Assembly (NCBI GenBank): GCA_030737875.1
Contig: CM060922.1
Span: 230,000,335-230,064,334 of the forward strand
Origin: Allium sativum
Lineage: Eukaryota; Streptophyta; Magnoliopsida; Asparagales; Amaryllidaceae
Direction: 5' to 3'
DNA: 64,000 nt
Below, piece by piece: positions 1 to 12,699 of this stretch. The first letter of the stretch is position 1. Each line of letters starts with the position of its first letter. A program made the position numbers and the translations under genes. The notes below the pieces were generated by a model. That model searched no databases. It was not told the DNA's origin and saw nothing but the letters and a program-made list of their open reading frames with translations.

Positions 1-689
1 AAATTAGTGGAGGCCATGAGAGCTAGCATTTTGCCATAGTTTAGTCACTAGGTTTAATTATGAATGAATTAGGGTAGGTTAGGGTCTTATTTATAGATTA
101 GGCAAGTGTTTTAGGCCATAGGATTAACCCTAGATTCAATCCAAGCCATCAAAGCATGTCTTGGGGAAGAAGTCAAGTGTAGGAACCATCTAGGGCCTTT
201 AGATTAAAGATGGACCATGAGAACCATTCAAATGCAAAATCTGCACTTGAGCGAATCGGCCCACGGGTTGACAGCCAAACACCCTGGATTAACCCCTAGT
301 CGACCCAGCGGGCTCGGGTCGACTTCAAAAATCGGCCGGTTCGGTTATTCCCCTCTCCCAATTCGCTGTTTTGAGCATTTTTGCATATTTATTTATTAAA
401 TTTTCAATTATATATATATATATATATATATCAATATATATATATATATATATATCTACACAACCCATTTCACTTAATTAAGTATACTTTAATTTGGGAA
501 TTTTCGTGAAACTTCGCGAGGCCATATCTTGGTCATACGGACTCCGATTTTCGAAAACTCGGACTCTATTTCGCGTATTTTTCCGAGACGAACACAATGG
601 CATAGCCCGTTTCCCTTGATTCCCATTTTAGAATTAAATTCTGCCTCGATTTATGTTATTACAGGTTATTGAAAATACGGGTTGTTACA
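1..689 (-). repeat. Partial 3' LTR of Tekay copy 1
   Basis: This is identical in layout to 8,381-9,069 and ends at the terminal GGTTGTTACA next to a polypurine tract. The window opens inside the LTR, so the remaining 2.5 kb lies to the left. On the minus strand this part is U3 of the 3' LTR. It contains a long TA microsatellite. Confidence 0.93.
409..455. repeat. TA dinucleotide microsatellite in Tekay LTR
   Basis: Two (TA)n runs are separated by a short TCAA interruption. The same tract recurs at 8,789-8,835. On the minus strand it lies 230-280 bp inside the U3 end and could supply TATA-like sequence, but I cannot point to one box. Confidence 0.9.
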
Positions 690-707
690 TTCTCCCCTCC
701 TTAAAGG
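690..707 (-). other. Polypurine tract of Tekay copy 1
   Basis: Read on the minus strand the sequence is CCTTTAAGGAGGGGAGAA, lying directly before the LTR end at 689. This is where a PPT for second-strand priming belongs. It fixes the element's orientation as minus. Confidence 0.85.
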
Positions 708-1212
708 ATTTCGTCCCCGAAATCTTCAAGTTAGGAAGAACGTATCCTACCATCCAATCATCCATCTACTCAAAGCATCATCCACGAGCAATCATTGTCC
801 TTACAAGATTCTAAATGCTGGATGGATATATGCAAAAGTGTGTGTATATGTACTTACCTAATGCGAAAATCAGGCGGTTACTGATACAGTAAACCTCCTT
901 AATGCAAACCATGATAGTGCCATGCATCCAATATGTATGCGAAACCCTATTGACACATACAAATTTCTACATGCGTGCACAACCATACACAAAAATGCAT
1001 CATCCATATGATAACACAGCCATGATACATCCATCAATCTAACTACCACATCCATTTATGCAATATGCAACATGAAGTGACTGAGCCGATCTAGTGCCTA
1101 ATGTGTGTGTATATGCATCCACGAGCAACCACTAGCAAACAATTGCATCCATATGCATCCATCAACCATAACATGTTTCAAACACATGTCTCAACCATAG
1201 GTTTTACCCTAT
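708..1212 (-). other. Tekay copy 1, 3' untranslated interior
   Basis: This non-coding stretch runs between the gag-pol stop and the PPT. It is rich in CATCCATATGCATCC-like words and carries no convincing reading frame. It is repeated at 9,088-9,592. Confidence 0.7.
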
Positions 1213-4200
1213 CTAAAGGTCATAGGTATTAGCGAGAGGATATACTAAAGATAAGATAAGTACTAGACAAGCAATAAAGGAGAAGTTAAAAGACATACTC
1301 TCAAAAAGAAATGGATACAAAGAACGCATCTTTGCTTCCGTCTCCCAAGTAGCATTGCTTTCGTCATCTCCCCATTGCACTTTAACTAGCTGAACTTCTC
1401 TGTTCCTCAACTTCCTAGTTTCTGACCCAAGGATGCGAGTAGGAGCTCGTCGAATCGTCGCATCACGCTCTACCTCTACATCTCTAAGCAAGCTCGGCTC
1501 TACCACCTCCGCGGTCTCATGTAAGCACTTCCTCAAATGTGATACATGGAATACATCATGAACACCACTAAGTCTGTCGGGCAACTCCACCCTATATGCC
1601 ATCCGTCCAATCCTTTCCTTAATAGGAAACGGCCCAACAAATCTCGGTGCTAACTTCCCTACGGACCCAAAGCGAACAACATTTCTCAAAGGAGATACTT
1701 TGACAAAAACCATGTCCCCAACCTCAAACTCAAGATCCGTCCTTCTCCGATCCGCATAAGATTTCTGTCTATCTTGCGCTGCTTTCATCCTTTTTCGAAT
1801 TAAATCAATCTTCTCTGAAGTCTCTCTAACCATATCCGGCCCAAGCAAGATCTTATCCGTAGATTCCCACCAACATGTAGGAGATCGACAAGGCCTTCCA
1901 TAAAGAGCTTCGAAAGGAGCCATACCAATACTGGACTGAAAGCTGTTATTATATGCGAACTCCACCAAAGGAAGATGTTCTTCCCATGTACCTCCAAAAT
2001 CCAAGATACAAAGCCTCAAAAGATCTTCTAAGATACGGTTCACCCTCTCGGTCTGACCGTCCGTCTGAGGATGATATGCGGTGCTCAAACACAACTGAGT
2101 CCCTACCGCCTCTTGCAAACTTCTCCAAAACTCACTAGTGAAAATAGGATCTCGATCACTCACAATGCTGGATGGTACGCCATGCAATCTAACAATCTCT
2201 CTAACATAGACTGAAGCAAGCCATGGAGCGGTCCTCTTACTCTTTACGGGTATAAAATGGGCACTCTTTGTAAGTCTGTCTACCACAACCCAAATTCCCG
2301 TATTGCCCTTCCTCGATCTCGGTAACCCGTCGATGAAATCCATCGAGACACTATCCCACTTCCACTGTGGAACTTCCAATGGGTGTAGCAACCCACCGGG
2401 TTTCCTTTGCTCCACTTTAACTTGTTGGCACACTAAGCATCTAGCCACATACTCGGCCACATCTTTCTTCATACCGGCCCAAAAGAAAACTCTCTTCATG
2501 TCTTGGTACATTTTGTCTCCACCGGGATGAATAGTCATTCTTGAACGATGTGCATCATCCAAAATAGCCTTCTTCAAACCCTCATCTTGCGGTACACAAA
2601 GTCTACCGTCTCTATGCAACCATCCCTTATCATCTATGGTGTATCTACCCAAATGGCTGGACGACTCCCCTCTTATAAGCTTCTCTACCAACACAACCAA
2701 CTGTGGGTCGTCTCGCTGAGCCTCGCCAATCCGTCTCAAAAGAGTAGGTCTAACCTCCAAGGATGCCAACAAACCAGGTACAAAATCAACAGAAGGTCTG
2801 AAGTCAAACAAAGAAAGAAACTCCAAGCTTCGTCGTTCCACGAACAATGGACTCAAAGATAGCCTTTTTCTACTTAAGGCGTCTGCCACCACGTTACCCT
2901 TACCAGGGGTATACGCTATCTCGAAATCATAGGATGCTAAGAACTCCATCCACCTTTGCTGTCTTAAGTTTAAATCCTTCTGAGAGAATAAGTACTTCAA
3001 TGATTTATGGTCGGTGAACAACTCGAATCTCTCACCAAGAAGATAATGGCGCCAAGACTTAAGTGCGAAAACAATCGCGGCCAACTCTAGATCATGGGTA
3101 GGGTAATTCTTCTCATGCACTCTCAATTGTCTCCCTCCATAGGCTATTACCCTTCCCTCCTGCATCAAGACTGCGCCTAATCCTGTTCCACAAGCATCGG
3201 TATAAACAACAAACGGCTTACTCCCATCTGGAAGCACTAAAACTGGAGCGGTGGTCAAAGCTCTCTTTAACCGTCGGAAAGCATCATCACAATCTACATC
3301 CCATGAGAAAACCAGATTCTTCTTCGTCAAGCGGGTTAATGGGGCTGATATCTTCGCGAAGTCTTTGATGAACTTCCTATAATATCCTGCCAACCCCAAG
3401 AAACTTCTTACCTCGGTAGCATTTCTAGGAACTTTCCAATCCTGGATAGATACTATCTTTGCGGGATCCACAGCTATCCCTTCCTTAGAGACCACATGCC
3501 CTAAGAATCGCACTTCTCTTCTCCAAAAATGGCATTTAGAGAATTTAGCTTTAAGACTATGCGCTCGAAGAGTCTCCAACACTTCCTTGAGATGTAAGGC
3601 ATGCTCTTCTTCATTCTTGGAAAAGACCAAGATGTCATCCACAAAAACTACTACAAACTTATTCAGATACTCTCTGAACACTCTACTCATGAGATCAACA
3701 AAGTATGCGGGGGCGTTTGTCAACCCAAATGGCATCACTAGCCACTCATAAAAACCATCCGGAGTCCGGAAAGCAGTCTTCTCTATACTGTCCTCCGCCA
3801 CTCTTAACTGATGAAACCCTGTAGCTAAGTCCATCTGCGAAAATACTGACGCGCCAACCAACTGATCAAAGAGATCATCTATCCTCGGTAATGGGTGTCT
3901 ATTCTTCTTCGTGAGCTTATTAAGTTCCCTATAATCCACACAAAGTCTGAGGGACCCATCCGCCTTCGTGGCAAACACTACTGGAGCTCCCCACTCCGAT
4001 ATACTTCGCCTTATGAACCCCTTCTCAAGCAACTCCCCTACTTGCTTATGAAGTTCTCTTCTCTCACGAGGAGCCATGTGGCGTACTGGCAAAGACATTG
4101 GTTTGGCATTATCCACCAAATAAATTCGGAAATCTATCTCCCGCTTCGGAGGCAAACCCTTTACTTCTTCAAACACATCCGGATATTCCCGGACTACTCT

Positions 4201-5640
4201 GACAGAACACAAACTTTCGACCGAAGCATCGAGCGATTCAAGATAACTTAGCAAAACAGATTCCATGGGATTGCAAGAGATCTCGAGAGTGTTACCCAAG
4301 CGGGTCATGAGCCTGACAACTCTCCTTTCGCAATCAAGAACGGCACCATTACTGGATAACCAGTCCATGCCCAAGATCAACCCATAGCCCGTGAAGCCCA
4401 ATACAAAAGCATCACATCTAAACTCAACGCTAAGTATAGAAATCTTCAAACCCAAACATATCATAGACAGATATATGGAGCCCCCAATTGGGTTTGAGAC
4501 AACCAAGGGATCATCAACTAGACTGGTGTCTAAGTGCAGTGACTCAACTAACGATGATGAGATAAAAGAATGCGATGCGCCAGAGTCAAACAAAGTACGA
4601 ACTGGATGATCAAACAGAAAAACCAGACTTTCAACGGAAATAGTTCTACCTCTCTGCTGAATCGGTGGAACTGAGAGAACCTGAACTTGCCCCCCTGACT
4701 GAGGTGGTGCTATAAGAGCTTGCACCTGGCCTCCTGAGGTAGACCCCGTCTTCTGCCCCTTCTTTGGGCAGTTTTTCACAAGATGCCCTGCTTCACCACA
4801 ATGAAAGCAACCGGTCTTCTTCTTTTTGCGACAATCCTTACTGAGGTGTCCTGGTGTTCCACAATTGAAGCACTTCTTCTTCGTCTTCTTTTTGTCACCA
4901 TTGCCTTTTCCGCCCTTGCCTTGTTGTTGCTGTTGCGGTTTCTTCTGATCCCCCTTTTTCTCTGGTGCCTTAGAATTCTTATCATCCTCATGCATAAGTG
5001 CCATGTAGACAAGCTTCTCAAAAGTGGCCCCCATAGGAATGTGAGTCATAGCTATTCCTTGCAATGGTTCGTTCAAGCCTCTAACGAACCTCAAAGCCTT
5101 CTTCTCAGGTGTATTCACCAACTCTATGCCAAACCTTGCTAATTGATTGAATTTGTTGACATATTCTTTCACCGTGAGATTCCCTTGCTTCAAATTCAAG
5201 AACTTCTCCATAAACAGATTCTCTTCCGCCCTTGAGAGAAACTTAGCCCCAAACCTTTGCTTAAAATCTGCCCAAGAGTCAACAGGGTGTTCTCCATTAG
5301 TGACCTCCCACCAGAATGAGGCCTCTCCCTTCATTAACCAAGCCGCCAACTTGACTTTCTTTCCCTCTTCCACTTCAAAGATATCTAGCAACTCTTCCAC
5401 TTCCTTAAGCCAATCTCTAGCCTCTACGAAAGTCTCTGAACCAAGAAAAGGTTTTCCTCCTATAGCCTTGAACTCCTTGCAAACCTTAGCAAAATTATCC
5501 ACTCTAGGCTGAGGAGGAGGAGCGGTTGTCTCTGGTGTAGTAGCATTGGCCGGACCCGCAGCCGCGGCCCTAGCCTCTTGCAACCTCCTATACCATAGTG
5601 GTATAACTAAACCCTCCGGGATGTTAAGATCTTCAGCCAT
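1213..5640 (-). CDS. Tekay gag-pol polyprotein, intact
   Basis: This is an unbroken retrotransposon polyprotein. I choose the ATG at 5,640 ([10 protein letters not shown]); the frame stays open 84 bp further up to 5,724, but that extension is hydrophobic and unlike Gag. Numbered from 5,724, two CCHC knuckles ([18 protein letters not shown]) lie near residues 285-320. The protease DSGAS is near 380. The reverse transcriptase FVDDIL is near 694 and RNase H YTDACG near 841. The integrase HHCC zinc site follows from about 1,059, with catalytic D in MDFIDG, D in SDRDPIF and E in DGQTERVN. A chromodomain-like block with [14 protein letters not shown] and ATWE ends near 1,475. A 28-residue hydrophobic tail follows it. 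The enzymes copy the element's RNA and insert the DNA; the chromodomain is expected to guide integration to heterochromatin. All catalytic residues I checked are present, so this copy may still be competent. Confidence 0.95.
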   Translation of the reverse strand: MAEDLNIPEGLVIPLWYRRLQEARAAAAGPANATTPETTAPPPQPRVDNFAKVCKEFKAIGGKPFLGSETFVEARDWLKEVEELLDIFEVEEGKKVKLAAWLMKGEASFWWEVTNGEHPVDSWADFKQRFGAKFLSRAEENLFMEKFLNLKQGNLTVKEYVNKFNQLARFGIELVNTPEKKALRFVRGLNEPLQGIAMTHIPMGATFEKLVYMALMHEDDKNSKAPEKKGDQKKPQQQQQGKGGKGNGDKKKTKKKCFNCGTPGHLSKDCRKKKKTGCFHCGEAGHLVKNCPKKGQKTGSTSGGQVQALIAPPQSGGQVQVLSVPPIQQRGRTISVESLVFLFDHPVRTLFDSGASHSFISSSLVESLHLDTSLVDDPLVVSNPIGGSIYLSMICLGLKISILSVEFRCDAFVLGFTGYGLILGMDWLSSNGAVLDCERRVVRLMTRLGNTLEISCNPMESVLLSYLESLDASVESLCSVRVVREYPDVFEEVKGLPPKREIDFRIYLVDNAKPMSLPVRHMAPRERRELHKQVGELLEKGFIRRSISEWGAPVVFATKADGSLRLCVDYRELNKLTKKNRHPLPRIDDLFDQLVGASVFSQMDLATGFHQLRVAEDSIEKTAFRTPDGFYEWLVMPFGLTNAPAYFVDLMSRVFREYLNKFVVVFVDDILVFSKNEEEHALHLKEVLETLRAHSLKAKFSKCHFWRREVRFLGHVVSKEGIAVDPAKIVSIQDWKVPRNATEVRSFLGLAGYYRKFIKDFAKISAPLTRLTKKNLVFSWDVDCDDAFRRLKRALTTAPVLVLPDGSKPFVVYTDACGTGLGAVLMQEGRVIAYGGRQLRVHEKNYPTHDLELAAIVFALKSWRHYLLGERFELFTDHKSLKYLFSQKDLNLRQQRWMEFLASYDFEIAYTPGKGNVVADALSRKRLSLSPLFVERRSLEFLSLFDFRPSVDFVPGLLASLEVRPTLLRRIGEAQRDDPQLVVLVEKLIRGESSSHLGRYTIDDKGWLHRDGRLCVPQDEGLKKAILDDAHRSRMTIHPGGDKMYQDMKRVFFWAGMKKDVAEYVARCLVCQQVKVEQRKPGGLLHPLEVPQWKWDSVSMDFIDGLPRSRKGNTGIWVVVDRLTKSAHFIPVKSKRTAPWLASVYVREIVRLHGVPSSIVSDRDPIFTSEFWRSLQEAVGTQLCLSTAYHPQTDGQTERVNRILEDLLRLCILDFGGTWEEHLPLVEFAYNNSFQSSIGMAPFEALYGRPCRSPTCWWESTDKILLGPDMVRETSEKIDLIRKRMKAAQDRQKSYADRRRTDLEFEVGDMVFVKVSPLRNVVRFGSVGKLAPRFVGPFPIKERIGRMAYRVELPDRLSGVHDVFHVSHLRKCLHETAEVVEPSLLRDVEVERDATIRRAPTRILGSETRKLRNREVQLVKVQWGDDESNATWETEAKMRSLYPFLFESMSFNFSFIACLVLILSLVYPLANTYDL

Positions 5641-5826
5641 GCTGAAACGAAAGAGGAAAGATTCAAAAAGGAGATTCCGAAAGATAAAGATATGGCTATT
5701 GGGGATTATGCTTTTCTTTTTCAAAAACTTTTTCTCTTAGAAGACATGCTTTTAAAAATACTTTCTTCGAAAATACTCTTAGAAAGTAGTTTTTCTCAAA
5801 AATTTTATCTGTTCTGGTAACCTTAA

Positions 5827-5838
5827 GCTCTGATACCA
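5827..5838 (-). other. Primer binding site, initiator-Met tRNA type
   Basis: On the minus strand this reads TGGTATCAGAGC, the usual complement of the 3' end of initiator-methionine tRNA. It sits 2 bp inside the LTR edge at 5,841. Confidence 0.93.
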
Positions 5839-7077
5839 CGTGTAACACCCCACTCCCGCTATGATCACTCACTAAGGGAATGCCATAGCATCGGTGGAGT
5901 ATTTTAGTGAATATAGAACAGAAAAATTACAACAAGACAGATATAAATAGTACTTGAAATTTTAAAACATCATCTCATAACAGCGGAAGTAAAACATGTC
6001 TGGTTACATCATAAAACCACAATAAAGGTCAAGTACAATATCCATCAAAATAAAGAAGTACATAATCCCACTCTCATACAATAGCCAAACAAAAGAAAAG
6101 ATAACTGGATAACTGGAGCTTTACATCTATCCAAGCTCCTAAAGACTGGAACAGCAATCCGATCAAGCTCCACTACTGCTAGGATCCACCGTAGGACCTG
6201 AGGGTTGGGAAAAAGATAAAAACAACAGGGTCAGACATAAGTCTGAGCGAGTCCTATAACTTTAACAATACAATCGTTAAAGTAACCAGAGAAGACATAA
6301 ACTGATATACGGTAACATATAGGGATGAATGGCTACCCTAAGCAGTCAACTAAACGAAGATAAAGGATAAAGACGCATCTACCCTCCCTAAGGTAAATTA
6401 CTAAACTGCACCACACCAGTCGTTCCTAACTTAAAGGTTGATCCCACCCAAGGACTTATAAAATTTACTAATTAGTACCTGCGTACCCCTAGGTGACCAA
6501 GTAGGCGCCACGGGGCCCTACAATCCACTAGGTGTACACACTACTTCCCATTCGATCGGCTCCCTAACGTAGATACCCGTGCTGGCCCCACCGTGGGATG
6601 TATCATTCCCCAATGTGGCAACCTGATGAAACTAAAGGTGCACGGCTTATATCTACTCGATGCAACAACGGCTTACCTACCAGCCCGGGCCCACTCACGC
6701 ATATGAAGCCCGTTGGACTTGCGTTGCCACCGCTAACCCGTTTGCCTCTTACAGTCAAGCCCAGTATGCGTGTCCCGTCCTCGACATGGGTCGAGCCCAC
6801 AAAGATACGTATGGGTTACTGGTTGAAATGGGCCTCCACAAGCTACCCACCTAAGCTTGTCCCTTTTTCTAGTATATCCCACTTAACCCTTTAATCATGT
6901 TTTAATTACATGTTCTATTTTGGTTAAGTATTCTAATCGTATTTTCTATTGCCACCCAAGGCAACCACTAGATTTTCTCATGCCACCCGAGGCACCCACT
7001 TAACCCCTCATGTCCCTCTACATGCTAATGTGGTTAAGTGTTTCTTAATTAATTAATTAAGAACGTAACCTTTGTAA

Positions 7078-7293
7078 AGACCTCTCACATTAGACTGTCT
7101 TTTATGACCGCTGGTTAAGCCGGTTGGGTCCGGGCAGCCTTATGTCATAACAGAGTCTAACCTCGTGTCTTTACATTAATTACGTATTTAGTTTGTGCCT
7201 AAGACCTCTCACATTGGGCTAACATTTGTAGCAACTGGTTAAGCCGGTTGGGTCCGGGCAGTTTTACGCTACAACTGAGTCCAACCTCGTGTC
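7078..7293. repeat. Two diverged direct repeats in Tekay LTR
   Basis: Blocks of about 95 bp at 7,078-7,174 and 7,200-7,293 share AAGACCTCTCACATT, GGTTAAGCCGGTTGGGTCC and CTCGTGTCT. They differ at many other positions, so the duplication is older than the insertion. Confidence 0.85.
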
Positions 7294-7370
7294 TTAGTCA
7301 ATTAATTACACCTAATTAATCACCCTCATAATTTTATATTAATTATCCCTAATTAATCAAGTTTTCTTAA

Positions 7371-7485
7371 CATGGGTAGACCTAACTTAATAGGTAAATT
7401 CCCATGGGGTAGACCTAACTCAATAGGTAAATTCCCAACACATAGTATGGGTACACCTAACCAAATAGGCAAATTCCCATACTAT
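7371..7485. repeat. Three direct repeats of about 33 bp in Tekay LTR
   Basis: The phrase 'GGGTA(G/C)ACCTAAC...ATAGG(T/C)AAATTCCCA' occurs three times in succession. Confidence 0.8.
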
Positions 7486-7594
7486 GTTTATTTATTTTGT
7501 GTTATGCATAATTATATTAATTTCACACAATCTTATTAACTTATGCATTTAATTACCCCATCGTTCCCACGTAATTTCGTTCATGATATAACAC

Positions 7595-8130
7595 ATATAA
7601 AAGGTGTCAACTTGCATATGAATGAACATGTTTCAAAGGTGCCATCTTGCATATTAACAAACACATAACTTGCATATGAACTTGCATAACATGTCACATA
7701 ACTTGCATATAATATGTCACATAACTTACATATTCATTTTGCATAACAAACTTGCATATTAGCTTATAGACTTGCATAATGTGTCATCATGAACTTGCAT
7801 ATTAATAAACATGTAACTTGCATATTTACATACATGTAACTCGCATATTAACAAACATGTAACTTGCATATAAAGAAACATGTAACTTGCATATTTACAT
7901 ACATGTAACTTGCATATTAACAAACATGTAACTTGCATATTAACAAACATGTAACTTGCATATTTACATACATGTAACTTGCATATTAACAAACATGTAA
8001 CTTGCATATTAACAAACATGTAACTTGCATAGCATATTACCATGAACTTGCATAACATGCATATGATTACATAGCCCACAACTTGCATATTTAGCATCAT
8101 GCAAACATAACATACATCATATTAAACTTG
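7595..8130. repeat. Degenerate tandem array of ACTTGCATAT words
   Basis: More than twenty copies of ACTTGCATA occur at short spacing. The most regular part (7,800-8,035) repeats 'ACATGTAACTTGCATATT' followed by AACAA or TACAT, with a period near 22-23 bp. The spacing varies outside this core. The array gives rise to a repetitive minus-strand reading frame that I do not regard as a gene. Confidence 0.85.
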
Positions 8131-8788
8131 CATAAGCTTACATACTCAACATGCATAAACATAAGATTAATGCTAACATCATATCATATGATTCAAAGCT
8201 CATTAACCCACATACAAAACCATAAATCTCATCACATCTCATCTAATTAGTTTACCAAAAGATCATCAAAGTGATAGAAACTCACAACTAGCAACTTTGA
8301 ACACCAAATGAAGAAGATTAAGATGCTAAGAAGGGATTAGAAGTTGATTAGAGAGTGATTAGTATGCAACCCTCTTCATAAAATTAGTGGAGGCCATGAG
8401 AGCTAGCATTTTGCCATAGTTTAGTCACTAGGTTTAATTATGAATGAATTAGGGTAGGTTAGGGTCTTATTTATAGATTAGGCAAGTGTTTTAGGCCATA
8501 GGATTAACCCTAGATTCAATCCAAGCCATCAAAGCATGTCTTGGGGAAGAAGTCAAGTGTAGGAACCATCTAGGGCCTTTAGATTAAAGATGGACCATGA
8601 GAACCATTCAAATGCAAAATCTGCACTTGAGCGAATCGGCCCACGGGTTGACAGCCAAACACCCTGGATTAACCCCTAGTCGACCCAGCGGGCTCGGGTC
8701 GACTTCAAAAATCGGCCGGTTCGGTTATTCCCCTCTCCCAATTCGCTGTTTTGAGCATTTTTGCATATTTATTTATTAAATTTTCAAT

Positions 8789-8835
8789 TATATATATATA
8801 TATATATATATCAATATATATATATATATATATAT
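8789..8835. repeat. TA microsatellite, second LTR copy
   Basis: Same tract as at 409-455, in the complete LTR. Confidence 0.9.
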
Positions 8836-9069
8836 CTACACAACCCATTTCACTTAATTAAGTATACTTTAATTTGGGAATTTTCGTGAAACTTCGCGAG
8901 GCCATATCTTGGTCATACGGACTCCGATTTTCGAAAACTCGGACTCTATTTCGCGTATTTTTCCGAGACGAACACAATGGCATAGCCCGTTTCCCTTGAT
9001 TCCCATTTTAGAATTAAATTCTGCCTCGATTTATGTTATTACAGGTTATTGAAAATACGGGTTGTTACA

Positions 9070-9087
9070 TTCTCCCCTCCTTAAAGG
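9070..9087 (-). other. Polypurine tract of Tekay copy 2
   Basis: Identical to 690-707 and directly adjoins the LTR end at 9,069. It shows that the second interior uses the shared LTR as its 3' LTR. Confidence 0.85.
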
Positions 9088-9592
9088 ATTTCGTCCCCGA
9101 AATCTTCAAGTTAGGAAGAACGTATCCTACCATCCAATCATCCATCTACTCAAAGCATCATCCACGAGCAATCATTGTCCTTACAAGATTCTAAATGCTG
9201 GATGGATATATGCAAAAGTGTGTGTATATGTACTTACCTAATGCGAAAATCAGGCGGTTACTGATACAGTAAACCTCCTTAATGCAAACCATGATAGTGC
9301 CATGCATCCAATATGTATGCGAAACCCTATTGACACATACAAATTTCTACATGCGTGCACAACCATACACAAAAATGCATCATCCATATGATAACACAGC
9401 CATGATACATCCATCAATCTAACTACCACATCCATTTATGCAATATGCAACATGAAGTGACTGAGCCGATCTAGTGCCTAATGTGTGTGTATATGCATCC
9501 ACGAGCAACCACTAGCAAACAATTGCATCCATATGCATCCATCAACCATAACATGTTTCAAACACATGTCTCAACCATAGGTTTTACCCTAT

Positions 9593-12500
9593 CTAAAGGT
9601 CATAGGTATTAGCGAGAGGATATACTAAAGATAAGATAAGTACTAGACAAGCAATAAAGGAGAAGTTAAAAGACATACTCTCAAAAAGAAATGGATACAA
9701 AGAACGCATCTTTGCTTCCGTCTCCCAAGTAGCATTGCTTTCGTCATCTCCCCATTGCACTTTAACTAGCTGAACTTCTCTGTTCCTCAACTTCCTAGTT
9801 TCTGACCCAAGGATGCGAGTAGGAGCTCGTCGAATCGTCGCATCACGCTCTACCTCTACATCTCTAAGCAAGCTCGGCTCTACCACCTCCGCGGTCTCAT
9901 GTAAGCACTTCCTCAAATGTGATACATGGAATACATCATGAACACCACTAAGTCTGTCGGGCAACTCCACCCTATATGCCATCCGTCCAATCCTTTCCTT
10001 AATAGGAAACGGCCCAACAAATCTCGGTGCTAACTTCCCTACGGACCCAAAGCGAACAACATTTCTCAAAGGAGATACTTTGACAAAAACCATGTCCCCA
10101 ACCTCAAACTCAAGATCCGTCCTTCTCCGATCCGCATAAGATTTCTGTCTATCTTGCGCTGCTTTCATCCTTTTTCGAATTAAATCAATCTTCTCTGAAG
10201 TCTCTCTAACCATATCCGGCCCAAGCAAGATCTTATCCGTAGATTCCCACCAACATGTAGGAGATCGACAAGGCCTTCCATAAAGAGCTTCGAAAGGAGC
10301 CATACCAATACTGGACTGAAAGCTGTTATTATATGCGAACTCCACCAAAGGAAGATGTTCTTCCCATGTACCTCCAAAATCCAAGATACAAAGCCTCAAA
10401 AGATCTTCTAAGATACGGTTCACCCTCTCGGTCTGACCGTCCGTCTGAGGATGATATGCGGTGCTCAAACACAACTGAGTCCCTACCGCCTCTTGCAAAC
10501 TTCTCCAAAACTCACTAGTGAAAATAGGATCTCGATCACTCACAATGCTGGATGGTACGCCATGCAATCTAACAATCTCTCTAACATAGACTGAAGCAAG
10601 CCATGGAGCGGTCCTCTTACTCTTTACGGGTATAAAATGGGCACTCTTTGTAAGTCTGTCTACCACAACCCAAATTCCCGTATTGCCCTTCCTCGATCTC
10701 GGTAACCCGTCGATGAAATCCATCGAGGCACTATCCCACTTCCACTGTGGAACTTCCAATGGGTGTAGCAACCCACCGGGTTTCCTTTGCTCCACTTTAA
10801 CTTGTTGGCACACTAAGCATCTAGCCACATACTCGGCCACATCTTTCTTCATACCGGCCCAAAAGAAAACTCTCTTCATGTCTTGGTACATTTTGTCTCC
10901 ACCGGGATGAATAGTCATTCTTGAACGATGTGCATCATCCAAAATAGCCTTCTTCAAACCCTCATCTTGCGGTACACAAAGTCTACCGTCTCTATGCAAC
11001 CATCCCTTATCATCTATGGTGTATCTACCCAAATGGCTGGACGACTCCCCTCTTATAAGCTTCTCTACCAACACAACCAACTGTGGGTCGTCTCGCTGAG
11101 CCTCGCCAATCCGTCTCAAAAGAGTAGGTCTAACCTCCAAGGATGCCAACAAACCAGGTACAAAATCAACAGAAGGTCTGAAGTCAAACAAAGAAAGAAA
11201 CTCCAAGCTTCGTCGTTCCACGAACAATGGACTCAAAGATAGCCTTTTTCTACTTAAGGCGTCTGCCACCACGTTACCCTTACCAGGGGTATACGCTATC
11301 TCGAAATCATAGGATGCTAAGAACTCCATCCACCTTTGCTGTCTTAAGTTTAAATCCTTCTGAGAGAATAAGTACTTCAATGATTTATGGTCGGTGAACA
11401 ACTCGAATCTCTCACCAAGAAGATAATGGCGCCAAGACTTAAGTGCGAAAACAATCGCGGCCAACTCTAGATCATGGGTAGGGTAATTCTTCTCATGCAC
11501 TCTCAATTGTCTCCCTCCATAGGCTATTACCCTTCCCTCCTGCATCAAGACTGCGCCTAATCCTGTTCCACAAGCATCGGTATAAACAACAAACGGCTTA
11601 CTCCCATCTGGAAGCACTAAAACTGGAGCGGTGGTCAAAGCTCTCTTTAACCGTCGGAAAGCATCATCACAATCTACATCTCATGAGAAAACCAGATTCT
11701 TCTTCGTCAAGCGGGTTAATGGGGCTGATATCTTCGCGAAGTCTTTGATGAACTTCCTATAATATCCTGCCAACCCCAAGAAACTTCTTACCTCGGTAGC
11801 ATTTCTAGGAACTTTCCAATCCTGGATAGATACTATCTTTGCGGGATCCACAGCTATCCCTTCCTTAGAGACCACATGCCCTAAGAATCGCACTTCTCTT
11901 CTCCAAAAATGGCATTTAGAGAATTTAGCTTTAAGACTATGCGCTCGAAGAGTCTCCAACACTTCCTTGAGATGTAAGGCATGCTCTTCTTCATTCTTGG
12001 AAAAGACCAAGATGTCATCCACAAAAACTACTACAAACTTATTCAGATACTCTCTGAACACTCTACTCATGAGATCAACAAAGTATGCGGGGGCGTTTGT
12101 CAACCCAAATGGCATCACTAGCCACTCATAAAAACCATCCGGAGTCCGGAAAGCAGTCTTCTCTATACTGTCCTCCGCCACTCTTAACTGATGAAACCCT
12201 GTAGCTAAGTCCATCTGCGAAAATACTGACGCGCCAACCAACTGATCAAAGAGATCATCTATCCTCGGTAATGGGTGTCTATTCTTCTTCGTGAGCTTAT
12301 TAAGTTCCCTATAATCCACACAAAGTCTGAGGGACCCATCCGCCTTCGTGGCAAACACTACTGGAGCTCCCCACTCCGATATACTTCGCCTTATGAACCC
12401 CTTCTCAAGCAACTCCCCTACTTGCTTATGAAGTTCTCTTCTCTCACGAGGAGCCATGTGGCGTACTGGCAAAGACACTGGTTTGGCATTATCCACCAAA

Positions 12501-12689
12501 TAAATTCGGAAATCTATCTCCCGCTTCGGAGGCAAACCCTTTACTTCTTCAAACACATCCGGATATTCCCGGACTACTCTGACAGAACACAAACTTTCGA
12601 CCGAAGCATCGAGCGATTCAAGATAACTTAGCAAAACAGATTCCATGGGATTGCAAGAGATCTCGAGAGTGTTACCCAAGCGGGTCATG
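9593..12689 (-). pseudogene. Tekay copy 2 pol, truncated and with one nonsense codon
   Basis: Matches 1,213-4,309 of copy 1 almost base for base. Three coding differences are visible: a Val/Ala change near 10,726, a TGG-to-TGA (Trp to stop) change near 11,680 just after reverse transcriptase, and a Met/Val change near 12,478. The stop separates RT from the RNase H and integrase part. The frame ends abruptly at 12,689, upstream of protease, so protease, gag, PBS and nearly all of the 5' LTR are missing. After 12,689 the sequence jumps to the last 10 bp of the LTR (12,690-12,699) and then to hAT sequence. This copy cannot be autonomous. Confidence 0.93.
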
Positions 12690-12699
12690 GGTTGTTACA

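Larger units (their letters stand above)
5841..9069 (-). repeat. Complete Tekay LTR (5' LTR of copy 1, 3' LTR of copy 2)
   Basis: The 3,229-bp LTR begins TGTAACACCC on the plus strand and ends GGTTGTTACA. It has a PBS on its left and a PPT on its right (9,070-9,087), so the one LTR serves both units. It contains several families of internal direct repeats. Small reading frames inside it are products of the repeats and not genes. Confidence 0.93.
1..12699 (-). mobile_element. Tekay-type chromovirus (Ty3/gypsy), tandem of two units sharing one LTR
   Basis: Reading left to right, the order is: partial LTR (1-689), PPT, interior with gag-pol on the minus strand, PBS, complete LTR (5841-9069), PPT, and a second interior cut off at 12,689. 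From position 1 onward the sequence recurs with a constant offset of 8,380. Over about 4.3 kb I find three substitutions in the coding part. The LTR termini are TGTAACACCC and GGTTGTTACA. Assignment to the Tekay/Del clade rests on the single gag-pol frame, the methionine-type primer site, the C-terminal chromodomain and the long LTR. The right border lies inside the hAT element: sequence from 12,700 matches hAT copy B from 45,129. The left border is outside the window. Confidence 0.93.

Noticed and set aside
6598..6894. 98-codon plus-strand frame in Tekay LTR
   Set aside because: Overlaps other open frames in a GC-richer LTR stretch; no motif, and no element gene is expected there.
7800..8040. 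CRISPR-like direct repeats
   Set aside because: Repeats are contiguous, AT-rich and of variable period, with no unique spacers, and they lie in a plant LTR.
7759..8100. Repetitive 113-codon minus-strand frame
   Set aside because: It is a translation of the ACTTGCATAT tandem array inside the Tekay LTR; no gene-like features.
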